Origin: CBDCWO01 sp965223405
GTDB lineage: Bacteria > Bacteroidota > Bacteroidia > Chitinophagales > Saprospiraceae
Length of the DNA: 64,000 bases
Assembly: GCA_965223405.1 (NCBI GenBank)
Contig: CBDCWO010000006.1
Location: forward strand, 5,394,001 to 5,458,000
Direction: 5' to 3'
Shown here: positions 1 to 8,828 of the stretch, one piece after another
Layout of the letters: the number at the start of each line of letters is the position of its first letter
Position numbering within the stretch: position 1 is the first letter of the stretch
Position numbers and translations under genes: made by a program
The notes under the pieces: generated by a model
Database searches by the model: none
What the model saw: only the letters and a program-made list of their open reading frames with translations
Told to the model about the DNA's origin: nothing

Positions 1-415
1 CTGCGGACAACGGATGACCCTCATAGTTGATTTTTACCGTCACCACATCTCCAGGGTTAAACTCTTGATTCGCATGAATCCAGATCAAACCTCGGTCTCG
101 GTGCCATAAAATACTTTGCTCATTGCTAAGTTCAGGAAAGTTTACTTGTTTCACGCTTAGGGTGGTATCCAGGTGAAGGACAAAATCCTTAAATGGCTCC
201 AGTGCTTTAACTGTTACCACCATTTCGCCTTCAATCCATTTATTATCCGGTATTACACTTAAGCTCAGATCATAAAATATCACGTCGTAAGATTTCTGCT
301 CCGGAATAGGTTCTCCTCCTGAATCGTAAATATCGGTTTGCAAATAAGAGAGGAAAGGTACTGTAAGGAGGTACAAAAGGAAAATCAACTTTAGTTTAAT
401 GGTGCAATACTTCAT
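1..415 (-). CDS. M1-family metallopeptidase, N-terminal part (cut by window edge)
   Basis: An open frame starts at an ATG at 415 and stays open to base 1, so only about 138 N-terminal residues are present. Residues 1-25 form a hydrophobic secretion signal (KLIFLLYLLTVPFLSYL). The following text, YDVIFYDLSLSVIPDNKWI and then EGEMVVTVKALEPF, followed by an LDTTLSVKQV strand and GDVVTVKINYEGHP, is the usual start of the beta-sandwich N-terminal domain of M1 aminopeptidases. The zinc site HExxH would lie further downstream, outside the window, so activity cannot be judged. It is probably an exported aminopeptidase that acts in the periplasm or at the surface. The family call is inferred from the N-domain pattern alone. 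The 363 bases upstream hold no gene. Confidence 0.72.
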   Translation of the reverse strand, partial: MKYCTIKLKLIFLLYLLTVPFLSYLQTDIYDSGGEPIPEQKSYDVIFYDLSLSVIPDNKWIEGEMVVTVKALEPFKDFVLHLDTTLSVKQVNFPELSNEQSILWHRDRGLIWIHANQEFNPGDVVTVKINYEGHPLSA

Positions 416-778
416 TCTTTTAAAACTTGAATCCAACAATATTTCCAGATTCATTTTCCAGATCCATAGACAATGAATAAATCAGCATCTCTTTAAGGCA
501 ATTATTTTGTGAAGATAGACGATTCTATCCGTTGATTCAAAGTGAATATCAGGTAATTCAGCTGTTTGCTTATATCGGTGACTAAAATAAATTGGTTCGA
601 CTTCCTTTAATATTAGTGCATAAAGGATAATTTTAGTCTCCGTAGTTATTTAATGGGATTTAATTGGTTTTGAAGATTGATTCCTAATCCCGAAACATAA
701 GGGCAATAGCATGTTGAATTGGTTTGACAAGAAAAAGTTTAAGAGTTGATTTTGTAAACTAAAAAGAAATAAGTTGAT
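416..778. other. Intergenic, nothing recognised
   Basis: An AT-rich gap lies between two minus-strand genes. I see no open frame of useful length, no strong hairpin with a T tract and no repeat. It presumably holds the promoter of the M1 peptidase gene. Confidence 0.5.
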
Positions 779-1651
779 TCAGTTTTGAATTACCATGACC
801 AGCTTCCCACTTCTATAGGCCATTCGAGTTGCTGAGGAAATGCCAAAAGCTCTCAGGTCCTGAACTTTCTTCCATCCCGTAGTATTTTTCAGATTGAACC
901 TGTACAATACTCCATCGTCGACCATTAAAATGCTTTCGTCATCCAAGAGGGTGAAATCTTCACTTCGAAAACCGACTTCCGTGATTATGGTTGCTCTTTT
1001 GGTAGTTGGATCAAATTCCTTTAAATACCAAAATTTATCTGAATATTTGTGCAAATATATAAGATTGCCAATTCGATTTTTTTGGAGGCATCTTCCGATG
1101 TCCGAACTGAATGAATTGAATCGATTCATGGCCACGTCAGCAATTTGCAAAAGAGGTGGATCTTCTACTAAAAACAAAGCGATCAACGAATCCCTTAACC
1201 AACAGTAATAACCGATATTTTGATTTTTTGGCACCAAGTTCATGAAATTTCCTTCCGGTAATGTGGCATATTTCCACAATTCTTGTTGTTTGTCCTCATT
1301 GACGCGGATAGTTGAAAAGTGGTCTCGATCAACCGGTAGGGGAGAGTATTCACTTTCCTCTGTAAAGGTTATTCTTTTACGATGTAAATTCTTTAAGTCC
1401 AGATAGTAGATATCGGTCTGAGTTTCACCAGGTAGAATGGTCGTAAACAGAATTTCGTGCTCAGAAATAAAGGCAGGCTGATTGTTGTATTGTCCTTGGT
1501 TGAATCCGGTAAGATACTGCGGATTGAATATGGCGATACTCGTATCTGCAAGGTAGTCTAACTCGAAAACTATTAATCCACTGGGAGAAGGTTGAGCCAG
1601 CATCTGGCAACTAAAACACAGCCCCAATAAAAAGGAGAATGGAGGTCTCAT
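779..1651 (-). CDS. Secreted TolB/PD40-like propeller protein
   Basis: This 290-aa protein has a signal peptide of about 19 residues ending near CQMLAQ. The body has repeated strand pairs of the WD40-like PD40 type: NQPAFISEHEILFTT followed by DIYYLDLKNLHRKRITF, and later ESEYSPLPVDRDHFSTIRV. This fits a beta-propeller of the TolB class, but it is shorter than a full TolB and I see no catalytic residues. It is probably periplasmic and may bind protein or carbohydrate; the partner is unknown. It lies downstream of signal peptidase I on the same strand with a gap of only 34 bases, so the two may be co-transcribed. No gene name is justified. Confidence 0.6.
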   Translation of the reverse strand: MRPPFSFLLGLCFSCQMLAQPSPSGLIVFELDYLADTSIAIFNPQYLTGFNQGQYNNQPAFISEHEILFTTILPGETQTDIYYLDLKNLHRKRITFTEESEYSPLPVDRDHFSTIRVNEDKQQELWKYATLPEGNFMNLVPKNQNIGYYCWLRDSLIALFLVEDPPLLQIADVAMNRFNSFSSDIGRCLQKNRIGNLIYLHKYSDKFWYLKEFDPTTKRATIITEVGFRSEDFTLLDDESILMVDDGVLYRFNLKNTTGWKKVQDLRAFGISSATRMAYRSGKLVMVIQN

Positions 1652-1685
1652 TCGCAGATTATTTCGATGGCAATATAGTGATTCT

Positions 1686-3242
1686 TTAGTTTTTATTGGC
1701 AGTTGTAAAGATTCGATTCCAGTTTATACCATTCTTGATTGAACCATTCTTAGTAGAAAACCAGATAAACAAAGGTTTGCCAACAACATGGTCTTCGGGA
1801 ACAAAACCCCAATCACGGGAGTCTTCCGAATTGTGCCGGTTGTCCCCCATAGCCCAATAATAACCTTGCTTAAAAGTGTAAGAGGTAGCGGGAGATCCAT
1901 TGATTAGAATCTGTTCACCTGAAATTTCAAGATCGTTGTTTTCGTATACTGAAATAATCCTTCGATAAAGTTCAATGTTGGCCTGGTTGATTTCCACAGT
2001 TGTACCGGCTTTGGGCATCCACAAAGGACCAAAATTGTCGAAGGACCATTGAAAGTGTTCCGGGTCATAAGGAAAGGCTTCTCCTTTAGTATCCCGGGAC
2101 CCAGGGATTAGTATCAATCCTTCCTTTTTTAATTGTTCTGCCTGTTGGTTATTGAGAAATAGGCTCCCTTGACTACTTCGATCCGTAAGATTAACACCGA
2201 TTCGCTCAAGCAATTTGGTGTTTACCTGGCCGGTAGGAGATTGCAGGTAATATTCAAATTGCATATGCTCCGGATTAGGAGATGCTTGTCCGTTAATGTA
2301 GATCTGCTTATCAATAATTTCTAAAGTATCTCCGGGTAAAGCCACACATCTCTTGATGTAATGGTCTTTTTTATCGATAGGCCTCACAATTAACTTGGCT
2401 GACCTGGTAAGGTTTTTTACGTATGGAATTCTGCGTGCTTGCTCTGAAGTCCAACTTCTTTCCGGAGTTACATATACACTATCTCCGACAGGCCAATTAA
2501 AAACCAGCGGCGTATTTCGTTGTATTTCCTGTAATTTGGGGAGTCGATGATAAGAAAGGGCTGGTTTTTTAAGATAAGATTCCGTGTTTAGGAATGGAAT
2601 TCTGTTGTGAAGCAAGGGTATCATCGCTACGGTCATCGGAGTGCGGATACCGTAATGTGCTTTACTGACAAATAGGAAATCACCGACCAGTAAAGATCCC
2701 TCCATCGAAGAGGTGGGTATTACAAAGGCCTCTATCAAAAACATCCGGATAAACGCCGCGGCAAAAACAGCGAATATTATTGATTCCACCCATTCTCGTC
2801 CTCCGGATTTTTTGTAAGGATTTTTTAGTTCGAGCTGCTTTACTATTCGCTCATTACCTTTTTCCTTCGCACTGGAAATCTTAGCCGCATATTCTTTCTC
2901 CATATCCAGGATCGGCCCCATATATTGATCCTCTTTATTGGTTCCAAGAAAAAGGGCATATATCGGTCCGAATGCCACTGCCAGAAAACTATGAAAGAAC
3001 TTAAGTTTACCAAAAGAACGGACTAGATCTATAATCATTCCGCAGAAAATAAATATGTTGACTATGGGTACTATTAGCCAAACAGGCCACCATGCAGGTC
3101 GACCAATTATTTTGGACCATTCGATTAAGTTGAGAACCGGAATCAAGCCCTTCCAAGCTTCTACACCGGCCTTCTTAAAAATGAAAAATAAACCTACACT
3201 AAGAATGACATATCCAACAATCAGGAAATACAATAACCACAC
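1686..3242 (-). CDS. lepB: Signal peptidase I with N-terminal membrane extension
   Basis: This inner-membrane Ser/Lys protease removes signal peptides from exported proteins. The catalytic serine is Ser179 in PTSSMEGSLLVGD and the general base is Lys297 in YIKRCVALPGD. The conserved C-terminal box is GDNRHNSEDSRDWGFVP. At 518 aa it is much longer than E. coli LepB (324 aa). Residues 1-100 form an extra hydrophobic domain with several membrane segments (the region seen in Bacteroidota as DUF5684-like), then a charged linker at 110-150, then the usual anchor helix at 152-172. There is also a long insertion between the Ser and Lys boxes. The first codon is GTG (3242); a stop lies just upstream in frame and no ATG fits before the first membrane helix. 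Confidence 0.93.
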   Translation of the reverse strand: MWLLYFLIVGYVILSVGLFFIFKKAGVEAWKGLIPVLNLIEWSKIIGRPAWWPVWLIVPIVNIFIFCGMIIDLVRSFGKLKFFHSFLAVAFGPIYALFLGTNKEDQYMGPILDMEKEYAAKISSAKEKGNERIVKQLELKNPYKKSGGREWVESIIFAVFAAAFIRMFLIEAFVIPTSSMEGSLLVGDFLFVSKAHYGIRTPMTVAMIPLLHNRIPFLNTESYLKKPALSYHRLPKLQEIQRNTPLVFNWPVGDSVYVTPERSWTSEQARRIPYVKNLTRSAKLIVRPIDKKDHYIKRCVALPGDTLEIIDKQIYINGQASPNPEHMQFEYYLQSPTGQVNTKLLERIGVNLTDRSSQGSLFLNNQQAEQLKKEGLILIPGSRDTKGEAFPYDPEHFQWSFDNFGPLWMPKAGTTVEINQANIELYRRIISVYENNDLEISGEQILINGSPATSYTFKQGYYWAMGDNRHNSEDSRDWGFVPEDHVVGKPLFIWFSTKNGSIKNGINWNRIFTTANKN

Positions 3243-3537
3243 GGTGAATTCTATTTATTTGGTTCCAGCCAAACTTGGCCATATAAAAAACGTACAAATA
3301 TAATCTTATTTGTTTTTTAACCCCGGTTATGAAAAAGTTAAATAAATAAAGGAGATCCTTGAGTAAATGTCACACTTTCCATTTCAATTTCCGGAGCGGT
3401 AGCTAACTGCCACGTTCGGCTCCCCGATAAATTTCTTATTCATGTTGTTTATTAGAGTATTCATCATAAGAAATGGATATTCATTGGATTATGAATGTTT
3501 GATTTAGCCTAAACTTAGGTTCGATAATCAGTGCAAA

Positions 3538-4299
3538 TCAGGATCTTAAATAGGATGCTCCATTAATATCCAGGATGGCCCCGGTCATAAATTCTGTTCC
3601 TTCTTCGGCCAGAAATAAAACACCTTTCGCGACATCCAGCGGTGCAGCCACTTTGTTTAACGGGCTTTGCGCTCTAATCTTTTCTCCCTTAGCGCTACGG
3701 AGCAGATCGGCTACCATTTCGGTTTCCGTAAAGCAAGGTGCGACCGTGCCCACATAAATGTTATACGGGGCTAACTTTACCGCCATTGATTGGCCAAGGG
3801 CATTCAATCCAGCCTTACTGGCTCCATATGCCGGCTGATCGGGTTCACCACGAAAGGCGCCTCTTGAGGAGACATTGACTATTCTACCTCCTCCATTTTT
3901 GATCATATGTTGACTGCAAAGATACATGAGGTTGGCGGCTCCAAACAAGTTGATATCCAGTATTTTGCGCCATTCACTTCGCCATTTTTCAAAGCTTATT
4001 TCATCAACGGGATGGTATTCATGAATTCCGGCATTGTTGATAAGTATATCGATGGTGCCAAAATGATCAATGGTTTTATCAACCAGTCTTTGGCAACCAC
4101 TAGGTGATCCTATATCCGCTTGAATGGCGAGGTGGGAGGAACCAGGTAGCTGGTCAAGGCACCTTTTGGCTGCTAATTTATTCTTAACATAATTAACAAC
4201 GACATGCGCACCTTCTTTGGCAAATTCATAAGAAATGGCCTGGCCAATGCCCCGGCTTCCCCCGGTTACCAGCGCCACTTTTTTTTCAAACTTATTCAT
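3538..4299 (-). CDS. SDR-family oxidoreductase (FabG-like)
   Basis: This is a classical short-chain dehydrogenase/reductase of 253 aa when started at the ATG at 4299. The open frame continues to a TTG at 4320, but the ATG places the Rossmann strand at the normal distance. Visible elements are the cofactor loop TGGSRGIG (12-19), NNAG (88-91), and the catalytic Ser145, Tyr158 and Lys162 in NVSSRG and YGASKAG. The end GAILDINGASYLRS resembles FabG-type enzymes. The substrate cannot be read from sequence; 3-oxoacyl reductase or another ketoreductase is possible. It is transcribed away from the divergent hydroxylase gene at 4476. Confidence 0.85.
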   Translation of the reverse strand: MNKFEKKVALVTGGSRGIGQAISYEFAKEGAHVVVNYVKNKLAAKRCLDQLPGSSHLAIQADIGSPSGCQRLVDKTIDHFGTIDILINNAGIHEYHPVDEISFEKWRSEWRKILDINLFGAANLMYLCSQHMIKNGGGRIVNVSSRGAFRGEPDQPAYGASKAGLNALGQSMAVKLAPYNIYVGTVAPCFTETEMVADLLRSAKGEKIRAQSPLNKVAAPLDVAKGVLFLAEEGTEFMTGAILDINGASYLRS

Positions 4300-4475
4300 A
4301 ACTTTTTTTGAGTTGTTCAAATCCGTTAGTAATTATTTATTGCAGGGAGCAACTTCGAAGAATCAATGCAAACTATATCTGCTAAAGATTCAAAATTAGT
4401 GAAAATTTATTCGGCTTCATCTGTTATTTGCCTGGCCTTTGTTAAATTTATAGCTATTGAATTATTTACTTCACA

Positions 4476-5693
4476 ATGGATTACATTGTATTATCGATCC
4501 CCATTTTCTTTTTGCTTATCGGGTTGGAGTTATTTCTGGCTAAAATTAAAAAATCGCCACTATACCGACTTAACGATGCTGTAACCAACATTAGCTGTGG
4601 TATTACTCAACAGGTAAGTGGAGCCTTTTTTAAAACCTTTTTGATCGTCGGGTATATTTTTATTTACAACAACTATAAGATCTGGGAGCTCCCGGATACG
4701 TGGTGGAGTTATATGTTATTATTTGTCGGGATCGACTTTTTCTACTATTGGTTTCATCGATATTCACATGAAATTGCGATCTTTTGGGGTGCTCACATTG
4801 TACATCATCAAAGTGAAGATTACAATTTCAGTGTGGCTTTGCGTCAAAGTGCATTTCAAGCATTTATATCAACTTGGTTTTATTTGCCACTTGCCTGGAT
4901 TGGCTTCAATCCTATCGCCTTTATAACTATCAATGCTTTTCAAACGCTCTATCAGTTTTGGATTCATACCAAAACTATCCATAAGCTACCCCGGTGGATT
5001 GAATATGTTTTCAACACACCCTCTCATCATCGAGTACATCATGGTAGGAATCCGAAATATATTGATAAGAATCACGGTGGTACTCTAATCCTTTTTGATC
5101 GGTGGTTCGGTACATATCAGGCTGAAGAGGAGGAAGTTGTTTATGGGGTAACCAAACCATTGGCCAGTTGGAATCCGGTTTGGGCTAATTTTGATTATTA
5201 CGTTGATCTATGGAACCTTTTAAAACAACCCATGAGCTGGGAGGATCGATTTAAAGTCTTATTTCGCAAACCGGGATGGAGACCAAAATCTTTGGGTGGT
5301 TATCAAACGCCTACAGAGGTTTCTGCCGGCGATTATCACAAGTTCGACGATTCTGTAGCCATCGAGATGAACATTTACATCCTGATCCAGTATATATTTA
5401 TCCTGGCTATAACTTCTTATTTTTTGTTTTCTATTGACCACTTTACCTGGGTCCTGAAATTGATGTTTTCAGCCTGGATAATGATCAGTATATCTGTTAC
5501 CGGAGGATTATTTGAAGAAAAGTCCTGGGCAATTGCTTTGGAGTATGGTAGGCACTTATTATGGATTCTGATAGCTTGGTATTCATTTTCACACCAGTGG
5601 CTTCTGCTGGTCATGGTAATTCTTCCATTGATTTCAGCGCTGTGGTTCTATTACATCAGATCGAGTATGCCGAAAGAGATGAATTCTCCTTAA
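4476..5693 (+). CDS. Fatty acid hydroxylase superfamily, alkylglycerol-monooxygenase-like
   Basis: This is a 405-aa integral membrane di-iron protein of the sterol desaturase/fatty acid hydroxylase superfamily. The histidine boxes are HRYSH (94-98), HIVHH (107-111) and SHHRVHH (183-189), with further histidines at 164 and 200. The text FNTPSHHRVHHGRNP, followed by the conserved DK and then the RWFGTY stretch, is close to the mammalian alkylglycerol monooxygenase pattern, which cleaves ether lipids with tetrahydropterin. The C-terminal 120 residues add about three more membrane helices. The substrate (ether lipid, sterol or hopanoid-like) is inference. It starts at an ATG and diverges from the SDR gene at 4299. 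Confidence 0.85.
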   Translation: MDYIVLSIPIFFLLIGLELFLAKIKKSPLYRLNDAVTNISCGITQQVSGAFFKTFLIVGYIFIYNNYKIWELPDTWWSYMLLFVGIDFFYYWFHRYSHEIAIFWGAHIVHHQSEDYNFSVALRQSAFQAFISTWFYLPLAWIGFNPIAFITINAFQTLYQFWIHTKTIHKLPRWIEYVFNTPSHHRVHHGRNPKYIDKNHGGTLILFDRWFGTYQAEEEEVVYGVTKPLASWNPVWANFDYYVDLWNLLKQPMSWEDRFKVLFRKPGWRPKSLGGYQTPTEVSAGDYHKFDDSVAIEMNIYILIQYIFILAITSYFLFSIDHFTWVLKLMFSAWIMISISVTGGLFEEKSWAIALEYGRHLLWILIAWYSFSHQWLLLVMVILPLISALWFYYIRSSMPKEMNSP

Positions 5694-5753
5694 AAAAATT
5701 TAAGAAAATACTTAGTGCGACAAACATACAATAGGAGACTCACCTTATCTGTT

Positions 5754-5761
5754 TATCTTTG
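5754..5761 (+). promoter_or_regulatory. Candidate Bacteroidota -7 box for the aspartate kinase gene
   Basis: TATCTTTG matches the Bacteroidota -7 consensus TAnnTTTG exactly and ends 20 bases before the ATG at 5782. I see no clear TTG -33 element about 19 bases further up, so the call is tentative. Confidence 0.45.
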
Positions 5762-5781
5762 CCCGGCTGAAATCCAGTGAT

Positions 5782-7062
5782 ATGAACAAAGATTCGATTA
5801 TAGTGCAAAAATTCGGAGGAGGGGTAATCAAAGATGGCCAATCGATCGGTCAAATGGGAAAGATTTTAGAATCTCAAGCTGAGACATCTGTGTTGGTTAT
5901 TTCTGCCATGGGTAAAACAACCAATCTGCTGGAAAGGATGGTCAATAAGCAGTTTGCAGAGCAGTCCATAGTATCGGAAATGGATCAATTGAAACAATTT
6001 ATTATTAATATCTGCCAAGACCTTTTTGGAGCATCAAATGAGGTATATTCATTTTTAAATGACCTGTTGGTCGAATTGGAATGGGCCCTCGGTGAAATTC
6101 CAGAAAATAATGATTTTGATTATAGTTATGATCAGGTGGTAGGTATCGGGGAGTTAATATCCAGTTACATTGTCTGTTCCTACCTACAAGAAATGGGCCT
6201 GCCAGCTGTTTGGGTTGATGCCCGGGATGTGATTAGGACCGACGCGTATTTCAGAAATGCCAGAGTGGATATGAATCAGACTTTAATAGCTGTAGACCGC
6301 CACATCAATACCCAATTACAAGCAGGATCCCATGTCGTGATTCAAGGCTTTATTGGTAGTACATCAGACAATGCGATGACTACCCTGGGACGAGAGGGTA
6401 GTGATTATACAGCCGCATTGTTGGCCTACTTGATGGATGTGCCCAAAGTCATCATCTGGAAAAATGTCCCGGGAATCATGAGCGGAGATCCGACTCATTT
6501 TGCCAATGTCAAGATTATTAATAAGCTTTCATATCGAGAGATCGTGGAGATGACATTTTTCGGTGCTAAGGTGCTCCATCCCAAGACAATACAACCTTTA
6601 GAAAACAAAGGGATCTTATTGAATGTGAGGCCCTTCCATGATCCGGAGTCAACTGGTAGTTTAATTCACCATTTTGAAAACCTGCAATACCCACCCATTG
6701 TTGTGCAAGAAAAAAATCAGGTGTTACTCCATTTAACTACATTGGATTTTTCTTTTATTGCCGAAAAACATCTACAACACATTTTCTCGATATTCTCAGA
6801 CCGAAGAATTAAGATCAATTTAATGAGGAACACCGCCATAAGTTTTAATGTATGCATCAACTTTCACGAAAATGAATTTAATGCCTTATTGAATGAGTTA
6901 CAACAGGAATATGATATTGCCTATAATACTGGAGTAAGCCTTATCACCATCCGTCACGCAATCCCGACCATAGTCAAAGAAATGAAGAAAGATAAACTGG
7001 TTTTATTAGAAGAACGCCATGGAGATACGCTACAGATGGTAGTTAGAGATAAGCAGAAGTAG
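5782..7062 (+). CDS. Aspartate kinase, monofunctional
   Basis: Aspartokinase phosphorylates aspartate, the first step to lysine, threonine and methionine. The kinase domain covers 1-300, with a nucleotide loop KFGGGVIKD (10-18), the substrate region GREGSDYTAALL (203-214) and the FFGAKVLHPKTIQP block (259-272). Residues 310-395 read as a pair of ACT regulatory domains. The protein is 426 aa with no homoserine dehydrogenase fusion. The loop reads KFGGGVIKD where most aspartokinases have KFGGT(S/A)V, so a normally conserved Thr is Gly; the rest of the fold looks intact. Feedback behaviour cannot be predicted. The gene stands alone and is followed directly by a hexanucleotide repeat. Confidence 0.9.
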   Translation: MNKDSIIVQKFGGGVIKDGQSIGQMGKILESQAETSVLVISAMGKTTNLLERMVNKQFAEQSIVSEMDQLKQFIINICQDLFGASNEVYSFLNDLLVELEWALGEIPENNDFDYSYDQVVGIGELISSYIVCSYLQEMGLPAVWVDARDVIRTDAYFRNARVDMNQTLIAVDRHINTQLQAGSHVVIQGFIGSTSDNAMTTLGREGSDYTAALLAYLMDVPKVIIWKNVPGIMSGDPTHFANVKIINKLSYREIVEMTFFGAKVLHPKTIQPLENKGILLNVRPFHDPESTGSLIHHFENLQYPPIVVQEKNQVLLHLTTLDFSFIAEKHLQHIFSIFSDRRIKINLMRNTAISFNVCINFHENEFNALLNELQQEYDIAYNTGVSLITIRHAIPTIVKEMKKDKLVLLEERHGDTLQMVVRDKQK

Positions 7063-7160
7063 GGTGTGGGTGTGAGTGTGAGTGTGAGTGTGAGTGTGGG
7101 TGTGAGTGTGGGTGTGAGTGTGAGTGTGAGTGTGAGTGTGGGTGTGAGTGTGGGTGTGAT
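7063..7160. repeat. Degenerate hexanucleotide tandem repeat (GTGTGA/GTGTGG)
   Basis: About 16 units of a 6-base repeat, alternating GTGTGA and GTGTGG, begin at the first base after the aspartate kinase TAG stop and run to 7160. The remaining bases up to 7296 hold no convincing gene. It lies between two convergent genes. Confidence 0.9.
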
Positions 7161-7296
7161 TGGGAGAGAGTGACGATTCTATTTTATTGTAGACAGAGAT
7201 TTGTTCGGATAGCCGAAGGACGTGATTTTGAGAGCTTTAAATCAGCAGGACCTATTATTTTTCCTCATGAGGATATGGAGAGGAAAAAATTTTCTA

Positions 7297-8097
7297 TTAA
7301 AATTCAGAAAGGAATGCATCTATAGTCTCATTAACCAGATCTGGTTCTTCAACCGGAGACATGTGGCCCGCTCGCGGGATAATCTTTAATCGTGAACCTT
7401 TGATACTTCGTTGCATGATTTTTGACTTTTCAACCGGGGTAGGAATGTCATTTTCTCCGACAATTATCAGAGTAGGAATGTGAATATGATGAAGTTTATT
7501 AGTTATCGATTCACGAAATAAAACTCCCTTAATCGCTTTGGAGATCCCTTTTCTGTCATTGGCAAGAAAGTGTTCTTTCCAAATTCTCTTAGTCGCGGCC
7601 CTTGATAGATCATTTAGAAAGGATCTCCCAAAGAATTTTGCCATAACTTTATTCGCGACTACCGACAAACCAATATGTCTACCAATCCATGCGAGCAGGA
7701 GATTTTGGGGCAAGGTTACCTTAGATTCCGTTTCGGAAGACGTGTTGATCAGGATGAGTGATTTGAGCAAATTGGAATTGTGTATTGCTAATCTCATACC
7801 TACCATGCCTCCCATGGAGAATCCAACAAAATGGCAAGGCCCTTTACACAGTTTATTCAACAACTCAACAATATCAGTGGTAAGCGTATCCAAATCATAG
7901 CCGCCTTCCGTAATTTCACTTTTTCCCTGGCCTCGAAAATCAAAACGTATACACCGATAATTTGATTTTAGGAAATCAACCTGGTCATCAAACATACGGA
8001 GATTGAATAACAGGCTATGACCAAAAACTACTTCTTCAGGCCCTTCACCTTCAATTTCATAATACAATCGACTATTGGATAAATTAATGTATGGCAT
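7297..8097 (-). CDS. Alpha/beta hydrolase
   Basis: This 266-aa cytoplasmic alpha/beta hydrolase has a complete triad: nucleophile Ser94 in GFSMGG, Asp217 in VGENDIPTP and His245 in RAGHMSPVEEP. The oxyanion region is FGHSLL (25-30), and FRGQGKSE (54-61) is the typical strand-4 loop. The pattern resembles 3-oxoadipate enol-lactonases and related esterases, but there are no aromatic degradation genes nearby, so only the fold is called. It is convergent with the aspartate kinase gene. Confidence 0.83.
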   Translation of the reverse strand: MPYINLSNSRLYYEIEGEGPEEVVFGHSLLFNLRMFDDQVDFLKSNYRCIRFDFRGQGKSEITEGGYDLDTLTTDIVELLNKLCKGPCHFVGFSMGGMVGMRLAIHNSNLLKSLILINTSSETESKVTLPQNLLLAWIGRHIGLSVVANKVMAKFFGRSFLNDLSRAATKRIWKEHFLANDRKGISKAIKGVLFRESITNKLHHIHIPTLIIVGENDIPTPVEKSKIMQRSIKGSRLKIIPRAGHMSPVEEPDLVNETIDAFLSEF

Positions 8098-8222
8098 AAT
8101 TAAATCTAATCAAAAATAAGCATTTCGGAGCAACATTAATTTATCTATCTAAAGGTTTTTGTTTTTGCCCCCTAATTAAGAATACCTTAATGGTCTCATT
8201 AAATCTTTATATCTTGTTATCC

Positions 8223-8230
8223 TAAATTTG
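8223..8230 (+). promoter_or_regulatory. Candidate -7 box upstream of the 183-aa gene
   Basis: TAAATTTG fits TAnnTTTG and ends 11 bases before the ATG at 8242. No convincing -33 TTG sits at the expected distance, so support is weak. Confidence 0.35.
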
Positions 8231-8241
8231 GAAGAAACAAA

Positions 8242-8793
8242 ATGAATTCCCTGCATAATTTTTTAGCCAAGGTTAATACTTATAAAACGGTCACGCAAAA
8301 CACACTTAATTATCGCGCTGTTTGGCGGGAAAATTTAAAAAATGAGATCAAAACCGTTTTGAATGAAATGAACAAGGAAGGAGCTTTGGAAGCTAAAGTT
8401 GTAGTAAATACCGATATGGAAAATTTAGAATCTATAGTGTTCAATCTGGGTACTGAAGAAAGTGGAATTTTTAGCATTGTAAACGAAAAAGCAAAAAGAC
8501 CTTTGCTGAAGCATAAAGGTGCCTTGATTTATCAACAACTTTTTAATGGAAAGATTATGGTACAGATCCACATGCCTTATATTGAAGGATATGGTGAACC
8601 ACGTCCACCAAAAGTTGTTTCAATTTACCGACCTGAAGAAATAACCAGACCATTTATTATTCGGCATATGGAAGAGTTTTTCTCAGATATCATTAATTGG
8701 GAGGATTTTGATGATGATGATAAGCATCCACAATCCAGAATTGGATTTTCCAACCAATTTCAAAGAAGTGGAGATAAGATTCCTTCTAAATAA
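8242..8793 (+). CDS. Unrecognised conserved-looking protein, 183 aa
   Basis: I do not recognise this protein. It has no signal peptide or membrane segment, so it is probably cytoplasmic. The N-terminal 55 residues look helical and charged. The middle holds a strand-rich stretch (KVVVNTDMENLESIVFNLG), then GKIMVQIHMPYIEGYG and PRPPKVVSIYRPEEI. The C-terminus is acidic (WEDFDDDDK). It starts 35 bases before the 788-aa GAF protein on the same strand, which suggests co-transcription and possibly a shared role. Codon use and the clean start at an ATG support a real gene. Confidence 0.7.
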   Translation: MNSLHNFLAKVNTYKTVTQNTLNYRAVWRENLKNEIKTVLNEMNKEGALEAKVVVNTDMENLESIVFNLGTEESGIFSIVNEKAKRPLLKHKGALIYQQLFNGKIMVQIHMPYIEGYGEPRPPKVVSIYRPEEITRPFIIRHMEEFFSDIINWEDFDDDDKHPQSRIGFSNQFQRSGDKIPSK

Positions 8794-8828
8794 TGGAATA
8801 TTTACTTTTTATAGCGATATAGCTTAGA

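Noticed and set aside
894..1208. 104-codon plus-strand open frame
   Set aside because: It lies wholly inside the propeller gene on the other strand, has no family features and no sensible start context.
3380..3430. Hairpin-like GGAGC ... GCTCC sequence after the SDR/LepB gap
   Set aside because: Stem is only about five pairs with a long loop and no T tract, so it is not called a terminator.
4366..4584. 72-codon frame before the hydroxylase gene
   Set aside because: It overlaps the start of the hydroxylase in another frame and has no protein-like character beyond its AT-driven hydrophobic residues.
7158..7326. Open plus-strand frame reading RFVRIAEGRDFESFKSAG
   Set aside because: It looks protein-like, but has no start codon, runs out of the GTGTGA repeat and ends inside the opposite hydrolase gene. 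Probably chance.
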